Shown: piece by piece, positions 30,659 to 41,885 of the stretch
Numbering within the stretch: the stretch's first letter is position 1
Layout of the letters: every line of letters begins with the position of its first letter
Source of the DNA: Paragorgia papillata
Lineage: Eukaryota; Cnidaria; Anthozoa; Scleralcyonacea; Coralliidae
Assembly (NCBI GenBank): GCA_035771165.1
Contig: JAWNZC010000106.1
Location: 496,001 to 560,000 of the forward strand
DNA: 64,000 bases
Direction: 5' to 3'
Translations under genes and position numbers: made by a program
Notes under the pieces: model-generated
Databases searched by the model: none
What the model saw: only the letters and a program-made list of their open reading frames with translations
What the model was told of the DNA's origin: nothing

Positions 30659-32443
30659 ATTAAGGTTACATTAGATGATGAAAGCATATTTTTTATTGTT
30701 TTTGGAAATTGGCCATTGCGCACCAAATTTTAGGGCTATACATCTCAAATTTTCAGTCAAGGAAGCCAAATGGTTGCTGATTATGAAAATCTAAATTTAG
30801 TGAGAATGTATTTTAAACCTCCCTCGTCTATAACGAGTTCTACGCCACGGATTTTTTCCACAAAATTGGCGCACAAAACTGATAAACTGGTTTTACTAGG
30901 TTTCAAATTTTGTTACCAGGGGCGGATTTAGCATATATCAGACCAGTCACGCGACTGACGTAAAAAATCACAAGAATAATGGCGCAATGAGACAATATTT
31001 TAATCTCAAGAGTCTTCTAGAAAATGTTATGGTGCGACTGCTTTGGCTTGGCCTTCAGTGATCGCAGAGATTGGGTTTCAAATTCGCTTTTATCTTAGTT
31101 TACGAGTCAGCAAATACCAGGCAGAGATGACCGGTGGTCAGCGGTTGCTTTGAGAGTTTTGCTGGATCTGCACCATCGCAACCACTTTTTTGCTGGATTT
31201 GCCTCGAACCTGATTGGCTCTCGCGTTGATTTCAAGCGTTTTGCTGGATCTGCACCATGGCAACCGTGGATTGCTGAAAATTGGATTGCTGAGTCAGCTG
31301 AGATACTGAGTAATAATAGATTATTCATCGTCATCGTTTCAGTCATGAGTTCTGTAAGCGTTTTCGAACGGGTTTTAGCCGCTTACACAGTCATCGATTT
31401 GTTTCAACCGAGGAACATTAAATAGACGCGATTGGAAGCATTCCGAGCTTCTCAATTTTGACGCGGAGTCATTTATTCTCCCACTGCTGTAAAGTAAGAC
31501 TGGTAAGTGAAGGTCGTCTTCTTTCATTTCAAATCTACAAACAGTCTAGTGTCGAATATATGTGTCTTGTCCAGTCTCAGTATCGTATTATTTATCATTT
31601 TGCGTCGTAGTGAAGTCTGAGTTCAGAGTTCAGACATATATTTATTCAGCAGGCAGCATTAGCATATTTCATGCTTGCCATGAGCTTTTATATGAATTTG
31701 AAACTCAAAGGATCAATTGATCCTTAAGCCCAGGTTTAGTTCAACGTTAAATTGGATCTTTCTTTTCATGATTTTGAAATGGATACTGTTTTCAAAGTAT
31801 TGTTAGTCTCGCTATCTTGCTCTGATGAGATATATGTTAACTGCGTGTTCGTGAAATATGATCTCAGGTTGTCGGTAGATGACATATAATTTATTAAATT
31901 AATCTTCGAGACAATGAATAATTCCATGGGTGTTCGCTCCGGTCTCGTTTAGCTAACTAATATTTTAGTTAGCTTTGTAAATATATAATTCTGTATAATT
32001 TTCTCAATAAAGTTTAAGAAACATCCAATTTGGACAAAATATTTTGCAATAATGATAAAATGTGCCATTAAAAATATGTTTTAAAAGTTGCAAAATTTTG
32101 CTCAAATGTGCTGTCATATCGCGGGAAATGCCATTTTAGAGACCCCAATTTCAAAAATTTTCCAGGGGGGCATGCCCCCGCAGCCCCCTAGATCTGTGGA
32201 CCATAAGTTTGACTGACGTTTTCAAAATCCTAAATCCACCCCTGGTTACAGTATTAGTTTTGTTATGAACTATTCTGTGTTAGTCTGTCGCCATATGATT
32301 TTACAATACTTGCTCATTAAAAGTGACTTTTGGTCTCTTGCCGTTTTAGAAACGCATATCTGAAAAGAATGCTGTGTATATAAATAACCACTAAAAAGTA
32401 TAATCTCCCAATACATACCCTCATCATCTAATGTAACCTTAAG
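30659..32443. repeat. Outer inverted pair bracketing a hAT-like element
   Basis: TTAAGGTTACATTAGATGAT at 30659 and its reverse complement ending at 32443 bracket the region. They may be ends of a larger element or two copies of a short repeat. Confidence 0.4.
30917..32244. mobile_element. hAT-like non-autonomous DNA transposon
   Basis: Ends CAGGGGCGGATTTAG and CTAAATCCACCCCTG form imperfect TIRs resembling hAT termini. GTTAC flanks both sides (30912-30916, 32245-32249), shorter than the 8 bp usual for hAT. The interior contains a duplicated TTTTGCTGGATCTGCACCAT segment but no transposase. Confidence 0.6.
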
Positions 32444-32642
32444 GTGACGTTGCACGGGAAGATTTTTAACGCAACATTGCTGCATGCTCAAAAAATCGAT
32501 ACTCGTGTGTTGCACAACTTTGAACAGACTTCAAATTCTTACAATGTTGTTGCGGCAAGTCGATCGTCGTGTTACACGTATCGATTTTTTTGTGCAACAA
32601 AGTGGCGTTAAAAATCGTCCCGTGTTTAACATCACTTTATAC
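32440..32642. repeat. Foldback MITE
   Basis: Arms GCACGGGAAGATTTTTAACGC and GCGTTAAAAATCGTCCCGTG, with inner arms AAAAAATCGATACTCGTGTG and CGTATCGATTTTTTTG, pair over about 70 bp. No ORF. Confidence 0.7.
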
Positions 32643-33388
32643 GCACTCGAGTCAGAGGCGAGCGTTTGTATATCTGAATATATTATCAAATGGACACAGC
32701 TAACTGTTCAAGTTTATCAACGTTAAATGATATAAGTTATTTTAGCCAGAAAAATTTAACGGATTTAAACTAGTACTACTCGATAAACTAATAAAACACT
32801 TGGTTATCTACAGATGTTTAGGGTATTTTTTTAACCCTAAACTGCATGCGAGTGTAAACTTACCTGCATTATTCTATGGAATAGGGTTGGTTTATATATT
32901 ATTGTTTTCCTTACTTTCATGCGTAATTCTTGTTTTCTAGTGCATGGTTTTAAAATGCTGTTTAACCTTGCTGAGCTTCGTCCCTTTTAGTCTCTCTGGT
33001 GCGCACAATGGACAGTGATACAGTTTGCCACTACATTCACATGATTCCATGCTGCATCTTTTAAAAATATCCTCTGGAACGTCCGTGACACCAAGCCACA
33101 CAGAAGCTGGCATCTAAAATTAAGTGAGGAGATTCATTAGTTTTTGACAGAGTAATTTAACCACTATTCTGTAAGCAATTACGATTGCGTAAAATTGTAG
33201 TACATTTTTAAAAAAACGTACCTCTGCATTCTTTGTTTGCTCCATTATCCGACTGCCATGAGATCCAAGGTGAAACTTGATCAAGTATTCATCGCAAAAC
33301 AAATTAAATCGGAAAATTCACAGGTTCCCGATCACCGTCCTCTTTACTGTCGTGGCAATAGAAGCAACTGAAGCGTTCCGTATAATAT

Positions 33389-33590
33389 TGTTGCAATATA
33401 TTCCTCATTTGATAAGATTCGTTGACAACTTCCTGTTTTGAATTCTGTTTTGAATTTGATTGGTGTTTGGCAAATAATCCTGTTTCTTATTGGTTGTTTA
33501 AAAACCAGAAACCAATCAAATTCAAAACAGGAATTTAGCAATAATTTTCATCAAATGAATTGGTCAACTTGAGGAATATATTGCAACGAC
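33389..33590. repeat. Foldback MITE
   Basis: Outer arms GTTGCAATATATTCCTCA and its complement (33573-33590), and inner arms CCTGTTTTGAATTTGATTGG-type and its complement, form a nested hairpin of about 200 bp. Confidence 0.7.
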
Positions 33591-34843
33591 TGACTCGTAC
33601 GTCCCCAGTCGTTTCTTGTGTCTTTCGTTAGAGATAATTTATTTAAAATAGCTTTAGGGAAGTAAGAAACCGCCAACGTAATAGGGGTTTATAGGGGAGT
33701 GAAACCAGTGTAATGTGCGTGATTCAAGCGCGAGGAAAAAGTATGGGAATTTAATTTAATTTCCCTTGTAATTTAATTTCCCCTTTACGATCTCCTTGCA
33801 TGCATGCCATATTAATTGCGCTTTCCTTCTGTTTTCCCGTGGTTTTGTCAATGTCGTGATTGATATTAATTAAAGACGATGGTCAGGAAATCACGCAAAT
33901 ATGCAATACACATTTTTTAGTAGTTTCCAAATGCCATTCGCACGTTGTTTGTTTACTAACAAACCTTCTGTAAAATGAACTCATATAAAAGTCAAGTCTT
34001 ATATAGATATATTAATTTCATCCTAACTATGAATTACGTGGCGAAGCTGCGCAAGCTAAAGCCTAACATGGCATTTGAAGACAAAATACCCCGAGTTATA
34101 AATTTTTAACTACAGTAGTTTAGGAATTGTATACGTTCAGTAATGCGTCTGTTACGTTTTTACGCTTCTGGAATGGATCAACAACATTGAGAAGCCGGCG
34201 TACAACACGCAGCCCCAGAGACGCAGCCCCAGAGACGCAGCCCTTCGAGTGCCACTTCTCTGGCCTCTCACAGGATTCTGGACGAGTAAATAATGTGTAC
34301 ACTGTCAGTGTGTTCACGCGAAACCGTTTAAATTTGTTGCCTCAAACTTAGAGCATTCAATTAGAGAGCAAAGAATAATGAGCATCTTGTTTTCCACCCA
34401 CTCTTATAATTTTTGCGTAACTTTTGCGTGCACAGATCTTTGCGTGTTAAATAAACTGCAAAAGGTATAATCCAATTAGAATGTAGAAAGATATCTTGCT
34501 TCCTGCTAGCTGTTATAATCCCCATATAGGTGTTACCATTCGACACGGTTTGCCTTCATTTTCTTTATATTCTGCATGTTCACATGGAGTTTGGGGTTTT
34601 GGTCGAGGGTCGTAAAATACGCTGAAATTTACGCACATAATTTCTTTCTGGCGTCACAAATAATTAGACTTCGATGTAGGCTAGACAAGACCAATTAACG
34701 CAGAAGATATTTTTTGGACATTCGATGAGCACCGCAAGGCATCTACAAAATTTGCCTACAAAAATCCTGCCTTAAAAAACCTTTACTGGTAACCTATTAG
34801 CCATGCTTTTCGCTTTCTTATTCGTGTATTATTTTCATGCATT

Positions 34844-35775
34844 ACTAATTATTGGTAAATTGGGGTAAGTTTATGTGTCAGTTGCGTAAAACATATAATG
34901 TAACATGATATAATCCAAAATTACACCTCGATTTTACTAATTATTGGTAAATTGGGGTAAGTTTATGTGTCAGTTGCGTAAAACATATAATGTAACATGA
35001 TATAATCCATAATTACACCCCGATTTTACTAATTATTAGTAAATTGGGGTAAGTTTATGTGTCAGTTGCGTAAAACATATAATGTGACATTGTATAATCC
35101 ATAATTACACCTCGATTTTACTGATTATTGGTAAATTGGGGTAAGTTTATGTGTCAGTTGGGTAAAACATGTAACGTAACATGATATAATCCATAATTAC
35201 ACCCCGATTTTGCTAATTATTGGTAAATTGGGGTAAGTTTGTGTCACTTGGGTCAAACGTATAACGTAACATGATATAATCTATAATTACACCCCGATTT
35301 TACTGATTATTGGTAAATTGGGGTACGTTTATGCGTCAGTTGGGTAGAATATATAATGTAACATGATATAATCCATAATTACACCCCGATTTTACTAATT
35401 ATTGGTAAATTGGGGTAAGTTTATGCGTCAGTTGGGTAGAACATATAACGTAACATGATATAATCCATAATTACACCCCGATTTTACTAATTATTGGTAA
35501 ATTGGGGTAAGTTTATATGTCAGTTGGGAAGAACATATAACGTAACATGATATAATCCACAATTACACCCCGATTTTACTAATTAGTGGTAAATTGGGGT
35601 AAGTTTATGTGTCACTTGGGTCAAACATATAACGTAACATGATATAATCCATAATTACACCCCGATTTTACTGATTATTGGTAAATTGGGGTAAGTTTAT
35701 GCGTCAGTTGGGTAAAACATATAACGTGACCAGATATAATGCATTTTTACACCCCGATTTTACTAATTATTGGTG
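34844..35775. repeat. 92-bp minisatellite, ten copies
   Basis: Tandem units beginning ACTAATTATTGGTAAATTGG repeat every 92 bp (one unit 2 bp shorter). Units differ by a few substitutions (for example GTTGCGTAAAA versus GTTGGGTAGAA). Each junction forms an imperfect palindrome, ACCCCGATTTTACTAAT against ATTGGTAAATTGGGGT, so the array could fold into regularly spaced hairpins. No coding. Confidence 0.93.
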
Positions 35776-36817
35776 TCCGATATGAAAAGGGTGCTTAATA
35801 CAGCTTTGTGCGATACTAGCAGTGTATACTAGAAGATATTAGGCAAATTGAATACGAGAATTATATTGCGATTTTTGTACGTAATACTAAGGACAGATCA
35901 GTTATAACACATGCAAAAACAGTGCACAACCGGTTACTCTAGTATAGACCGAAATTGCGTTTGTCGGATAACATAATAAAGCGCACGGTTTGTTTCACTG
36001 TAAACAACGTTTGATGGAAAACAACCTGCTGCAGGCTACCTGCTTGTGAAAAGCTAGATTCTCGCTCTATAAGACATGTAGATGTATCGGTCAGATATTA
36101 TTTTCATCGCAATCACTGATCGATATTAATTTGCGATGCTTTTCATCATCCCCCGGCTCAAAATTAAACGATTTTATGTGGCCCTATTTTTTCTCCAGAT
36201 AATATACCGGCAAATAGAATGCGGTGTGACCTAGCAACGCGTGTTTCAAATTGCATTCATGCGGCCGCTATCCTGCATATTAACACTTCAGAACAATTTC
36301 AATAAATGGACAAACGAACAGTCGTAGACTCGTAGTAAATACTGGTATAGGCTACCAATTTTTAGCCCTCGGGGTTCAATTTATCTAGATAAATTTATTA
36401 ATCACGTGGTAAAATAAAACCGCGAAAGTGCAAATTCAGGCGCGAACTCATCCTGTGCTGTCAGTGCCGTGGTACGTTCAGTTGAATCAATTTTCTTCAC
36501 GTTCGATTTGCTTTTGACGAAATGAGAAGAAACCGTGGGAATTTTCCATTGAAGGTGTGCACTTTTTTATTCTAATAGTGAACTAAAGTTGTAGACTTGC
36601 ATCATTATTATTCATGGTTAAATATACATGTAAATTAATTAGAACTTCAACTCATATAGGATGGCAGCAATAAAATTTATACTTATTAAGTGATACATAC
36701 GAATCTTAATCTTGTTTCATAAAATTTTGTTGGCTTATTTGAATCCATGAAATAGGGTCTTTAGCAAAATAATTATTTGTTGTGGAGGTCGACAACATCC
36801 CGCTGTGTAAAAATATT
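35776..36817. other. Unique AT-rich DNA, no supported feature
   Basis: No ORF with recognisable content and no repeat structure seen. Confidence 0.5.
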
Positions 36818-37044
36818 AAGCCCCAATCAAACGAGAACGCAAGTCATCGTAAGTTGGCAGTCACGCTATCTCAGCCAGCCGCTATGAATAATTTCCCGAA
36901 AATATCATGTACCCTGACAAAGTTAAAACTTGTTTAAAACACTCATGAAACCTTTATTTTGTTCATTTGGGTGTTCGAACGACCGCCACAGAAATTCTGA
37001 CTGCCAACTTGCGATGACTTGCATTCTCGTTTGATTAGGGCTTT
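36818..37044. repeat. MITE with ~45-bp TIRs
   Basis: Left AAGCCCCAATCAAACGAGAA and CGCAAGTCATCGTAAGTTGG are mirrored at the right end (CCAACTTGCGATGACTTGC, TCTCGTTTGATTAGGGCTT). TTA flanks the element on each side, fitting a 3-bp target duplication as in PIF/Harbinger MITEs. Confidence 0.75.
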
Positions 37045-37334
37045 AGATCATGCTAAGTAACGTTGATTTAGTATTATTGTGACAGACCTGCACAAATTCA
37101 TTGAGGCACACAGTAAGCGACGGCTGATCTTTTCGTGAATTTTGTATACTGACGATTGTCCCTGGCAATTCTCTTAATACATTATTCAAAGTGGAAACAA
37201 AATGTGTTTTAAAACAGTGAGCGAGACTCGTCAGGATTCGTGTAATATTAGCTGTAAGTTTAAATGCATCACACCTCTGCCAAATTGAGATGTACAGTAT
37301 AAATGTGAAAGAATCTTGTTTTTTGATATTTTAG

Positions 37335-38348
37335 GGGAAAGCTGGCATATGTCGAACACAGGATTGTCCTCAAATGGGAAAATATCTGAAACGGTTGGAC
37401 AATCATCTGTCCAGGTGCCACAAGGGTATCACAAGAGGTATGAATGACAATAAGCATATCCAATCTTATCAGCCAATACAAAGGTCTCGAGTGAAGTGTT
37501 TGTTATCAGGTTGTGGTAAAGAGGTGCTTCACTTTACTCGTCACCTCAAAAATATACATGGTATGGATATGAAATCATACACCAACATCACCAATGAGTT
37601 AGTACCAGTAGCCGATGACAGTAACACATTGGCAGGTGCAACTAGTGTGGACACATCAATGCATGTGGATAAAAACACATTGTCTGCTGCATACAGGAAC
37701 ATAATGGGTAGTGCTGCCAGGAGATACGATGATTGGGCTAAAACAGTGACAGTTGTTCCTGAAAGTCCACCACCTCATGTTGACTGTGGAGAAGTCCAAG
37801 CTACTGTTGAAAAAATAAGAGTCCATGATGTTGACGTGGAGTGTGAAATAGAAGATGATGAATTTTCATTTGAACGTTTTTGTTATATCAAACACCAGAT
37901 CACACTTTATGGAGTCAAGGCTTTATCTGCGTGGGTCCATAAAAATAGACCAATTTTTGACTTTTTTATGTCTCCAATGTGCAAGGAGATATTTGGTGAA
38001 ATTACCTGGCCAGTTCTGGTTGACATATACAAATAGAGAAATCTGGTTGGCCTTTACCGTATGGCCAGGTATTCATGCTACCCTGAAGTGGACCTAGAAC
38101 AGGTGCTTGATAATGTTTGTAGGTGTCTGGTATGTGGTGCAACTAGACCTGCAGATTGTGAATGCCCAGTTGGATCAATGTCATTCTACCAAGATTTTAA
38201 AGAATTTCGGTGCCCAGAAACATCAGGCTGCAGAACATGTCTTCGTAAAATGTGCCCACTCATTCACACCAACTGCATTGATTTCTTTTACTGTAAAATA
38301 TGTACAGAAGGTTACAACGGAGCAAGAAAATTAGGGGTGAATTACTAG
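37335..38348 (+). pseudogene. Zinc-finger/Cys-rich protein exon with one in-frame amber stop
   Basis: After acceptor TGATATTTTAG one frame stays open for 338 codons except for a single TAG at 38034-38036. The N-terminus has two C2HC/C2H2-like fingers: CRTQDCPQMGKYLKRLDNHL..CH and KCLLSGCGKEVLHFTRHLKN.H. The middle is acidic (DVECEIEDDEFSFERFCYIK). Past the stop there is a C-terminal Cys-rich module (CRCLVCGATRPADCECPVGS; CPETSGCRTCLRKMCP; FYCKICTEGYNG) with regular C-x-x-C spacing. I do not recognise the family. Finger style resembles proteins encoded by cnidarian transposons. It could be a single-exon pseudogene or an exon whose stop is read through. Confidence 0.5.
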
Positions 38349-38397
38349 ATGTATACAGTTAATTATTGTACAAATCATGATAGGGAAAAAACTTAAC

Positions 38398-38555
38398 AGA
38401 CCATTTGCATAACATACAATGGTGTGGGGGGACTACAACTACCAGAATGTTTTGCTAGTAATACTCCTCCATTTATTATTAGCATTAGGATGCTAGCAAA
38501 GAATACTCATTCTGGTAGTTGTAGTTATACCCAACACCCTACAATCTGACTACAG
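38398..38555. repeat. Foldback MITE, related to family B
   Basis: Arms GACTACAACTACCAGAATG and CATTCTGGTAGTTGTAGT, with TTTGCTAGTAAT / TTATTAGCAT-type inner pairing. The arm sequence is shared with the extra segment in the foldback at 14169-14530. Confidence 0.75.
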
Positions 38556-38639
38556 TAAATAAGCATTCTTTATCTGGTGTTCAACAGCGAGAATAAAATT
38601 ATAATTATCTGGCCTCAAACTGGATGTTCTCTTGCATAC

Positions 38640-38750
38640 GACTTTGCAATATTGATACGCAACATTGCAATTTTGATTGGCAGATTCAATCAGCAACTTG
38701 CAAACGCTTTATCACGATTCCTCAACGGGTTGCTTAAAATATTGGTTTTA
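38640..38750. repeat. Diverged half-copy of the palindrome arm
   Basis: GATACGCAACATTGCAATTT, CAATCAGCAACTTGCAAACG and CTTTATCACGATTCCTCAAC repeat, with about 15% divergence, the right arm of the palindrome at 38810-39167. Confidence 0.7.
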
Positions 38751-38809
38751 AACATCCAACACATAAATGTGATGTTATACTTGAAGGTAATGGCTCTAAC
38801 TTTATGTAG

Positions 38810-38955
38810 AATTTCACATTATCCAAAGTTTGGCATTTAAAACGATTTTAGGGCAGCCCATCAAGGAATCGTGATAAAGCGTTTCCAGGTTGCTGATTCA
38901 ATCCATCAATCAAAATTGCAATGTTGCGTATCAATAATTATTGGGAAGTCGCACG

Positions 38956-39021
<66 letters not shown>

Positions 39022-39167
39022 CGTGCGACTTTCCAATAATTATTGATACGCAACATTGCAATTTTGATTGATGGATTGAATCAGCAACCTGGAAACGCTT
39101 TATCACGATTCCTTGATGGGCTGCCCTAAAATCGTTTTAAATGCCAAACTTTGGATAATGTGAAATT
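38810..39167. repeat. 358-bp near-perfect palindrome with (TA)n core
   Basis: Arms of about 150 bp (AATTTCACATTATCCAAAGT on the left, its complement on the right) are almost identical and meet at about 60 bp of alternating TA centred at 38988. The same 66-residue ORF can be read from either strand, which is an artefact of the symmetry. It could form a cruciform. Confidence 0.95.
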
Positions 39168-39212
39168 ATATATGTTAGTTGAAATTGTAGCTTGGTGTAA
39201 TGTGAGTAAAAT

Positions 39213-39470
39213 TTGTTCTCAAGCTTTATACTCAGAAAAATGTCGAGTATCCCTGACGGGATTCGAACCCGCGACCTTTTCATTTCGAGTATGAAGTTCG
39301 CATGTCATGAAACGAACCAGATCGCGATTTATCCTTCTCACTACCGTCTGAGTCCCAGTAGCTCAGTCGGTAGAGCGTCTGTCTGGAAATCAGAAGGTTG
39401 CGGGTTCGAATCCCGTCAGGGATACTCAGACATTTTTCTGAGTATAAAGCTTGAGAACAAATTTTACTCG
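39213..39470. repeat. Head-to-head pair of tRNA-derived SINEs
   Basis: The plus-strand half (39352-39423) folds as a tRNA: 7-bp acceptor with one mismatch, D arm GCTC/GAGC, anticodon loop CTGGAAA, 5-nt variable loop, T arm GCGGGTTCGAATCCCGT. It has RNA polymerase III A box (TAGCTCAGTCGG) and B box (GGTTCGAATCC). The tail ACTCAGACATTTTTCTGAGT then AAGCTTGAGAACAAATTT appears inverted at 39213-39265 with the B box GGATTCGAACC. The anticodon would be GGA, but tRNA-Ser needs a long variable arm, so a SINE head is more likely than a functional tRNA. Confidence 0.7.
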
Positions 39471-39482
39471 TATATATATATA

Positions 39483-40127
39483 CCGGGTGGCGCAAAAAAA
39501 ACGTACCCCTGTTTGATTCAGTATAACTTAAAAACTAGAAAAGCTATTACACTATAACAACTTTCTTTGCATTCAATAATGGCTAACTTAAATTTTGATG
39601 TACAACTTTTGCATTTTCATGCAATATTGACAGATATATTAATGTTTAAAATTGAATAAACATTTTTGGAAGTGTAAAAATTTGCTAAAAACGGCCTATC
39701 AAATATTAATACAGCAATAACTTGTGTTAAAGCCGTAATATTGGTACGTACAGTTTGTTAAAACTTGATAACTAATTTATTGTAGTTAAAGGAAAGAAAG
39801 TACATCATAAGTCTTTTACAGATACACATCCTCAACTTGAAGTTCACTTCATTGAAATTCCCAATACTTAATACTTATGATAAAATAGTAATGGTTTTCG
39901 AATTAGTTTAATACCCCTTTTTTCGTCGTTTTTAAACAAATTTTTAAAAGTTCATGCAAATTCAAACGTTTGTATCTCGGTCAATATTGCATGAAAATGC
40001 AAAATTTGTATATCAAAATTTAAGTTAGCCATTATTGAATGCAAAGAAAGTTGTTATAGTGTAATAGCTTTTCTAGTTTTTACGTTATACTGAATCACAC
40101 AGGGGTACTTTTTTTTGCGCCACCCGG
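39483..40127. mobile_element. Mariner/IS630-type MITE with ~160-bp TIRs
   Basis: Ends CCGGGTGGCGCAAAAAAAAC and its complement, flanked by TA on both sides. Long internal arms (CACTATAACAACTTTCTTTG, GCATTCAATAATGGCTAAC) extend about 160 bp inward. The 320-bp interior is A/T-rich and non-coding. Confidence 0.85.
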
Positions 40128-40159
40128 TATATATATATATATACATATACATAATATAT

Positions 40160-40311
40160 TGTAATAGACCGGAAATGACGTGAGATGGCACCACGGTTCA
40201 CCTGACACCGAGGACGAAGTTCGGCCGTGACAGAGGGACAGTGTGTGTTTTGTAGCGAGTCGATTGTAGAAATATAAAGTAAATAAAAGGTTTAAAACGA
40301 CGTATTTTACA
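40160..40311 (+). repeat. Gypsy 2, 5' LTR
   Basis: 152 bp, TG...CA. Carries TATAAAG-like and AATAAA motifs (GAAATATAAAGTAAATAAAA), which fit promoter/poly(A) functions. Confidence 0.92.
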
Positions 40312-40444
40312 CTGGTGGAAGCGGATTGGGATTGATTATATCGAGTAGACGTCGTTAGAATTGGTACATTGTGAAAGATTGTGTGTAGATAGCGAAGAAA
40401 AGCCCGAAACTGGTGAGATCTTGTGAAACCATATTTTTGTAAAC

Positions 40445-41419
40445 ATGTCGGAGAACGAAGTCGAAGTTCAAGATGGTGAAACTTCTCAAGGGGCCGTCGG
40501 CCTTGGAAACGAGTCGGTGAACAATCTTGTCGAAGCGCTTGCTGTGTCTTTACAGAAAACTGGTAAACAACAAGGAACAGGGCCATTGGAAGGCTCGACA
40601 CACTCAATGTATCGAAATATCAAACCTCTACGACCGTACACAACGAGTCAAAACTTCAAGATGTGGTTTTCTCAGTTTATGGAGTATGCCAATCTTGTCA
40701 AAATACCAAATGATCAACGAAGAGCATATGTTATTAACCTTCTTGACGAGAAAGCCTACAAAGCTGTGGAACTCTTACAAGTACCGGGAACAGTATCCTT
40801 TGATGAGTTTACTGCGAAATTAAAGGCACAATTTGAATCAGCTCGTACTACGGGAGATTATAAATTACAGCTACGATCACGCTATCAGAAACCAGGCGAA
40901 GATTTTGAAACTTTTGCCGACGCTTTGCTGGAATTAGTCGAAAATGCATATCCAGAAGCTGTCTATGACTTCAAAGTAGAGCTTGCCCATGATAGTTTTC
41001 TACAAGGAGTCTGCGTTAGCGACGAAACAAGAGAAAAATTATTTATTAGCCAGCCAAAATCGCTTTCGGAAGCAGTCCGTCTGGTACGACAAATTGAGAG
41101 CGCGAGGAAAGCTTCACAAAGTTGCAAAGTACCTCAAACGCCGCCGAAAACCAAAGGCCAGTGCCATGCTGTAAGTGGTCCAAATGAGGATAAAGTCTCG
41201 AAAGAGCTACGAGAAATTAAAGAATTAGTTGTTCAGATGAACGAGAGAATTCAACAGCTCGAAAGCCAACCCACAACCCACCGTGGACGCCAACGGAAAC
41301 AGGTATGTTACTCCTGTAATGAAGAAGGACACTTTGCTAGAAACCGCCCTAGTAGAAGTAATTCGGGAAACGAGTACCGAGGACTGCTGGGGAGCAACCA
41401 GTCCTCGAATCAAAAGTGA
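40445..41419 (+). CDS. Gypsy 2 Gag
   Basis: 324 residues from ATG at 40445 (AACATGTCGG). The capsid-like region is at residues 60-210 (FKMWFSQFMEYANLVKIPND, then FDEFTAKLKAQFESARTTGD, FETFADALLELVENAYPE). A Lys-rich helix follows, then one zinc knuckle CYSCNEEGHFARNR in which the final Cys is replaced by Arg, so metal binding is probably lost. The ORF ends in frame 80 bp before the protease. Confidence 0.85.
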   Translation: MSENEVEVQDGETSQGAVGLGNESVNNLVEALAVSLQKTGKQQGTGPLEGSTHSMYRNIKPLRPYTTSQNFKMWFSQFMEYANLVKIPNDQRRAYVINLLDEKAYKAVELLQVPGTVSFDEFTAKLKAQFESARTTGDYKLQLRSRYQKPGEDFETFADALLELVENAYPEAVYDFKVELAHDSFLQGVCVSDETREKLFISQPKSLSEAVRLVRQIESARKASQSCKVPQTPPKTKGQCHAVSGPNEDKVSKELREIKELVVQMNERIQQLESQPTTHRGRQRKQVCYSCNEEGHFARNRPSRSNSGNEYRGLLGSNQSSNQK

Positions 41420-41868
41420 ATTCAGTTCCACCCCACGCTGTGACTTCAACTCTCAGTGAATTGGGTGTTTATGTAACTGGCATTGTAAATCACCAGTAAA
41501 TGTCAATTATGTTGGACACCGGATCCACTGTAACCGTTGTAAGCGAAAAGATGTGGAAGAAAATTGGGACAAATGGGGTAAACCTTAAACCAGTATGTGG
41601 CACCCTTACAACAGCGAATGGGTCTGCAATCATAATTCTTGGGGAGACAGCCATACGCCTTCGAATTGGGAATACCGATGTGACTTTTCCAATGATTGTG
41701 GCTCGGAACATAAGCCATGACTGTCTTCTTGGAACAAACTTCCTTCGTAAATACTGTTGCCGTATAATGTATGACACGGGAACATTTGTAATCCAGGGCA
41801 GCGAAGTTCCAATTCATTATGAGATTTACCACCCGGTTATGAGAAGAATTATGGATCTCCAGGTATAA
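41420..41868 (+). pseudogene. Gypsy 2 protease
   Basis: Aspartic protease with IMLDTGSTVTVVSEKMWKKI and, 80 residues on, ISHDCLLGTNFLRKY (the conserved I-L-G-x-x-F-L strand). A TAA directly before the domain (41497-41499) and a frame break after it (near 41866) isolate it from gag and RT. Confidence 0.8.
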
Positions 41869-41885
41869 TAGAAGAAGCCAAAAGT

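Noticed and set aside
38871..39106. Identical 66-residue ORFs on both strands
   Set aside because: Forced by the palindrome; contains a Tyr-Ile run from (TA)n.
39352..39423. Functional tRNA-Ser(GGA)
   Set aside because: Short variable loop, mismatches, an inverted partner copy and a shared tail favour a SINE.
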